DNA of 64,000 bases from positions 1 through 64,000 of the forward strand of contig JAKJHU010000303.1 of NCBI GenBank assembly GCA_022316685.1, read 5' to 3'. Numbering within the stretch: the first letter of the stretch is position 1; each line of letters opens with the position of its first letter. Source of the DNA: Progne subis subis. Taxonomy: Eukaryota; Chordata; Aves; Passeriformes; Hirundinidae. A program made the translations under genes and the position numbers. Below are positions 62,101-64,000 of the stretch, piece after piece. The notes beneath the pieces were generated by a model, which searched no databases, was not told where the DNA came from, and saw only the letters and a list, made by a program, of their open reading frames with translations.

Positions 62101-64000
62101 GCAAAGCTTGTTTCTCTCTTTAGCATCATCTTAATGTGTCTCAAATAGAAAGTAATGCAAAATTTCCTACTTTTCTTCTCTGATTTTCATTATTGATTTG
62201 ATAAACCTCTTGTGTTATTCCTGCATGACTTTTTGGAGTTTCCTTCAGTGCCTTGTGCTCTCCCAATTGGTAAATCCAAACTACTGGTTTGTCTTGCTGC
62301 TTCGTCCCATTTACGTTCTCCAATTCAAACTACTTGTTCTTTCCACATTCAACCTTTTTTTCCCCAAAATCCCGATTTGAGCTAATTCTTACTTATTCTG
62401 ATTGTATTTTTATTACTATAATTATTTATTATTACATATAATTGCCTTTAGCTAGCTCATTGGGAGGCAGACTGTAGCAAATCCACACACTACTTGGGTT
62501 TTTCAGGTTTTTCTGAATGAGACGATGCTGACCACTGTTAGAATAAGAAAAAGTTTTTTTAGGACCTACTCAGAATGGTTGTGTATATTCCTACCTCTTT
62601 CCTCTTTCCCTTTTCCCATTCTCATCCACTTTGTGCTATTTAATGTGCATTAAAAATGAGATCTGTTGTAGATTCACCATCTTTAACTCCACTTCCATGA
62701 TGACATCTAAAAGATATACTGCTGTCTTCCTAGCCTGTATCACAGTGTGTTGTTTGCCTCTCTTTATAGGCCAGTTTTCATCTCCTTACCTTACGTTCAC
62801 GGGTACAGAAACTCCTGTATAAAGTGAGTTGTTTGCAGTCACACAGTATATCAGGGCAGAACACAAGAGAACCTCAGAGGTCTCCAGTTGTATTGCAGAG
62901 ACATTCTCAAAAGTAACTTATAACCGTGCCGTGGGGAACAGAAGTCACATTCCCCTTGTGAACATGAACTCTGGCAAAGTCAAACATGTTTATAATCCAG
63001 TACACAACGTAGGAATTGGTGGCCCTAATGAATGAGGGGTTTGTTATACAGCATTTGTGGCCTACAGGACACAGGTGAATGGTCTAGAGCAAGTACAAAA
63101 TGCGTGCCCAGAAGAAAGAACTGTTTATCCAGCATTAGGACCTCTCCTGCCATTCCATCACAGAGAAGATGTGTGTGTATTCTGGGTCAGAAAAAGCAAG
63201 TTCAGTGCAGTGGGACAGTTCAGGTCCTTTAAAACTGCGTGACACCGAGTTTTGTCATCCAGGCAAAGTTTAACCCTGGCATGGAGACCTGAGGGGCTGC
63301 ACCTGCTCACACCAGAGGTGGGCTTGGGCTGTTCTCCCCCTTTGATTTGTGTGCCTCAGTTGGAAGAGCTGGTGCCCTCCTCTGGCTTTGGCGAGATGTG
63401 GTTGAATCTGTCATGTGGAGCCTCTTCCTCCTGTCTCAAGTTGTGCTATGTTTATTAGTGTCTAGTCAAGGGAAGAGAAAGGGGAGGGAGGGATGAATCA
63501 TGTTACACTCGTTGAGCTGTCAGAGGATTCTGGACAAGAAGGGTTATAGATGTAGCACTGAGAGATAAACAGGAGATGTATTAATTCAGTGGAGGGGGTG
63601 TGTGTGTGTCTGAGGGCAGGGCTTTGCTCGAAGTATCAAAGAACCCACAAAATTAAAGCTTCTTGATGCAGTCTGGCCACCTAAGAGACAAGCAGGCCGG
63701 GCAGCTCATGTACCCACTCTTTGTAGTCATTTAATTGCACCTGGTATTAGCATTATTTAAGTTGATGCTAACAGCAGCCTCCTATTCCTAGAGCTCACAC
63801 TCTTAAGTCCAATTAAATATGTTCAGACAAGTCCCAAGGTTCTTATGCAGACAAGCTGCCATCAAACTCAGTGAGGCAGACTGCTCGTGAAAGTACAGAA
63901 TAATTGCTGTTTGCAATGAGGGTCCTTTAGAAAATGACAGCTGTAAAAAACAAAATTTGGCCCAGTGGGACCTTGAGGAGAAGCTAAGTACAGCGCTGGT
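59180..64000 (+). other. ADAMTS18 intron 3 (5' part, runs off the window)
   Basis: No frame here matches the next prodomain exon of ADAMTS18, so the intron is longer than 4.8 kb. It contains a T-run at 60225-60242 and a short GT tract near 63598-63609. The open frames are short and lack family features. Confidence 0.7.

Noticed and set aside
59180..64000. Search for the next ADAMTS18 prodomain exon
   Set aside because: No frame in this stretch matches the expected continuation with splice sites. The exon is presumably beyond the window.

Overview
The window looks like a bird chromosome, most likely a songbird. The evidence is three CR1 LINE fragments, LTR families of avian type, and the 5' exons of a vertebrate metalloprotease gene, ADAMTS18, on the + strand at the right end. 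The bulk of the window (about 15.7-55.8 kb) is non-coding, presumably the intergenic sequence upstream of ADAMTS18. I found no other host gene in it.

Left part, 1.3-11.8 kb: a complete but decayed gammaretrovirus-like endogenous provirus on the + strand. It has paired TG...CA LTRs, a primer-binding site complementary to tRNA-Arg, a 1.6 kb leader, gag, pro, pol, env and a polypurine tract. Gag and pol carry many frameshifts, stops and one internal deletion. Env is almost fully open, with one frameshift near its start. The 3' LTR is split by a 554 bp solo LTR of a second family. The two LTRs differ at about 15 substitutions and 6 small indels, so the provirus is not recent. No target-site duplication is visible.

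11.8-15.7 kb: an unusual block of consecutive tandem repeats directly against the 3' LTR. In order: a CpG/GC-box segment, a degenerate G-rich minisatellite, a 50 bp minisatellite, a decamer array and eight copies of a 258 bp satellite. The first two minisatellites contain sixteen perfect CArG boxes (SRF site consensus) in 1.15 kb.

42.5-43.6 kb: a 1.1 kb octamer array with about 86 head-to-tail copies of TGTGGGAA, which fits the RBPJ/CSL (Notch effector) consensus. Elsewhere there are two solo LTRs (36.1 and 51.5 kb), CR1 fragments (17.6, 53.2 and 55.8 kb) and low-complexity tracts.

Right part, 56.2-64 kb: a CpG island, into which the 3' end of a CR1 element runs, followed by ADAMTS18 exons 1-3 (167 codons: N-terminal leader and first part of the prodomain) and a third intron that runs off the window.

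All calls come from reading the sequence. No alignment or database search was run, so family names for repeats and for the provirus rest on recognition.
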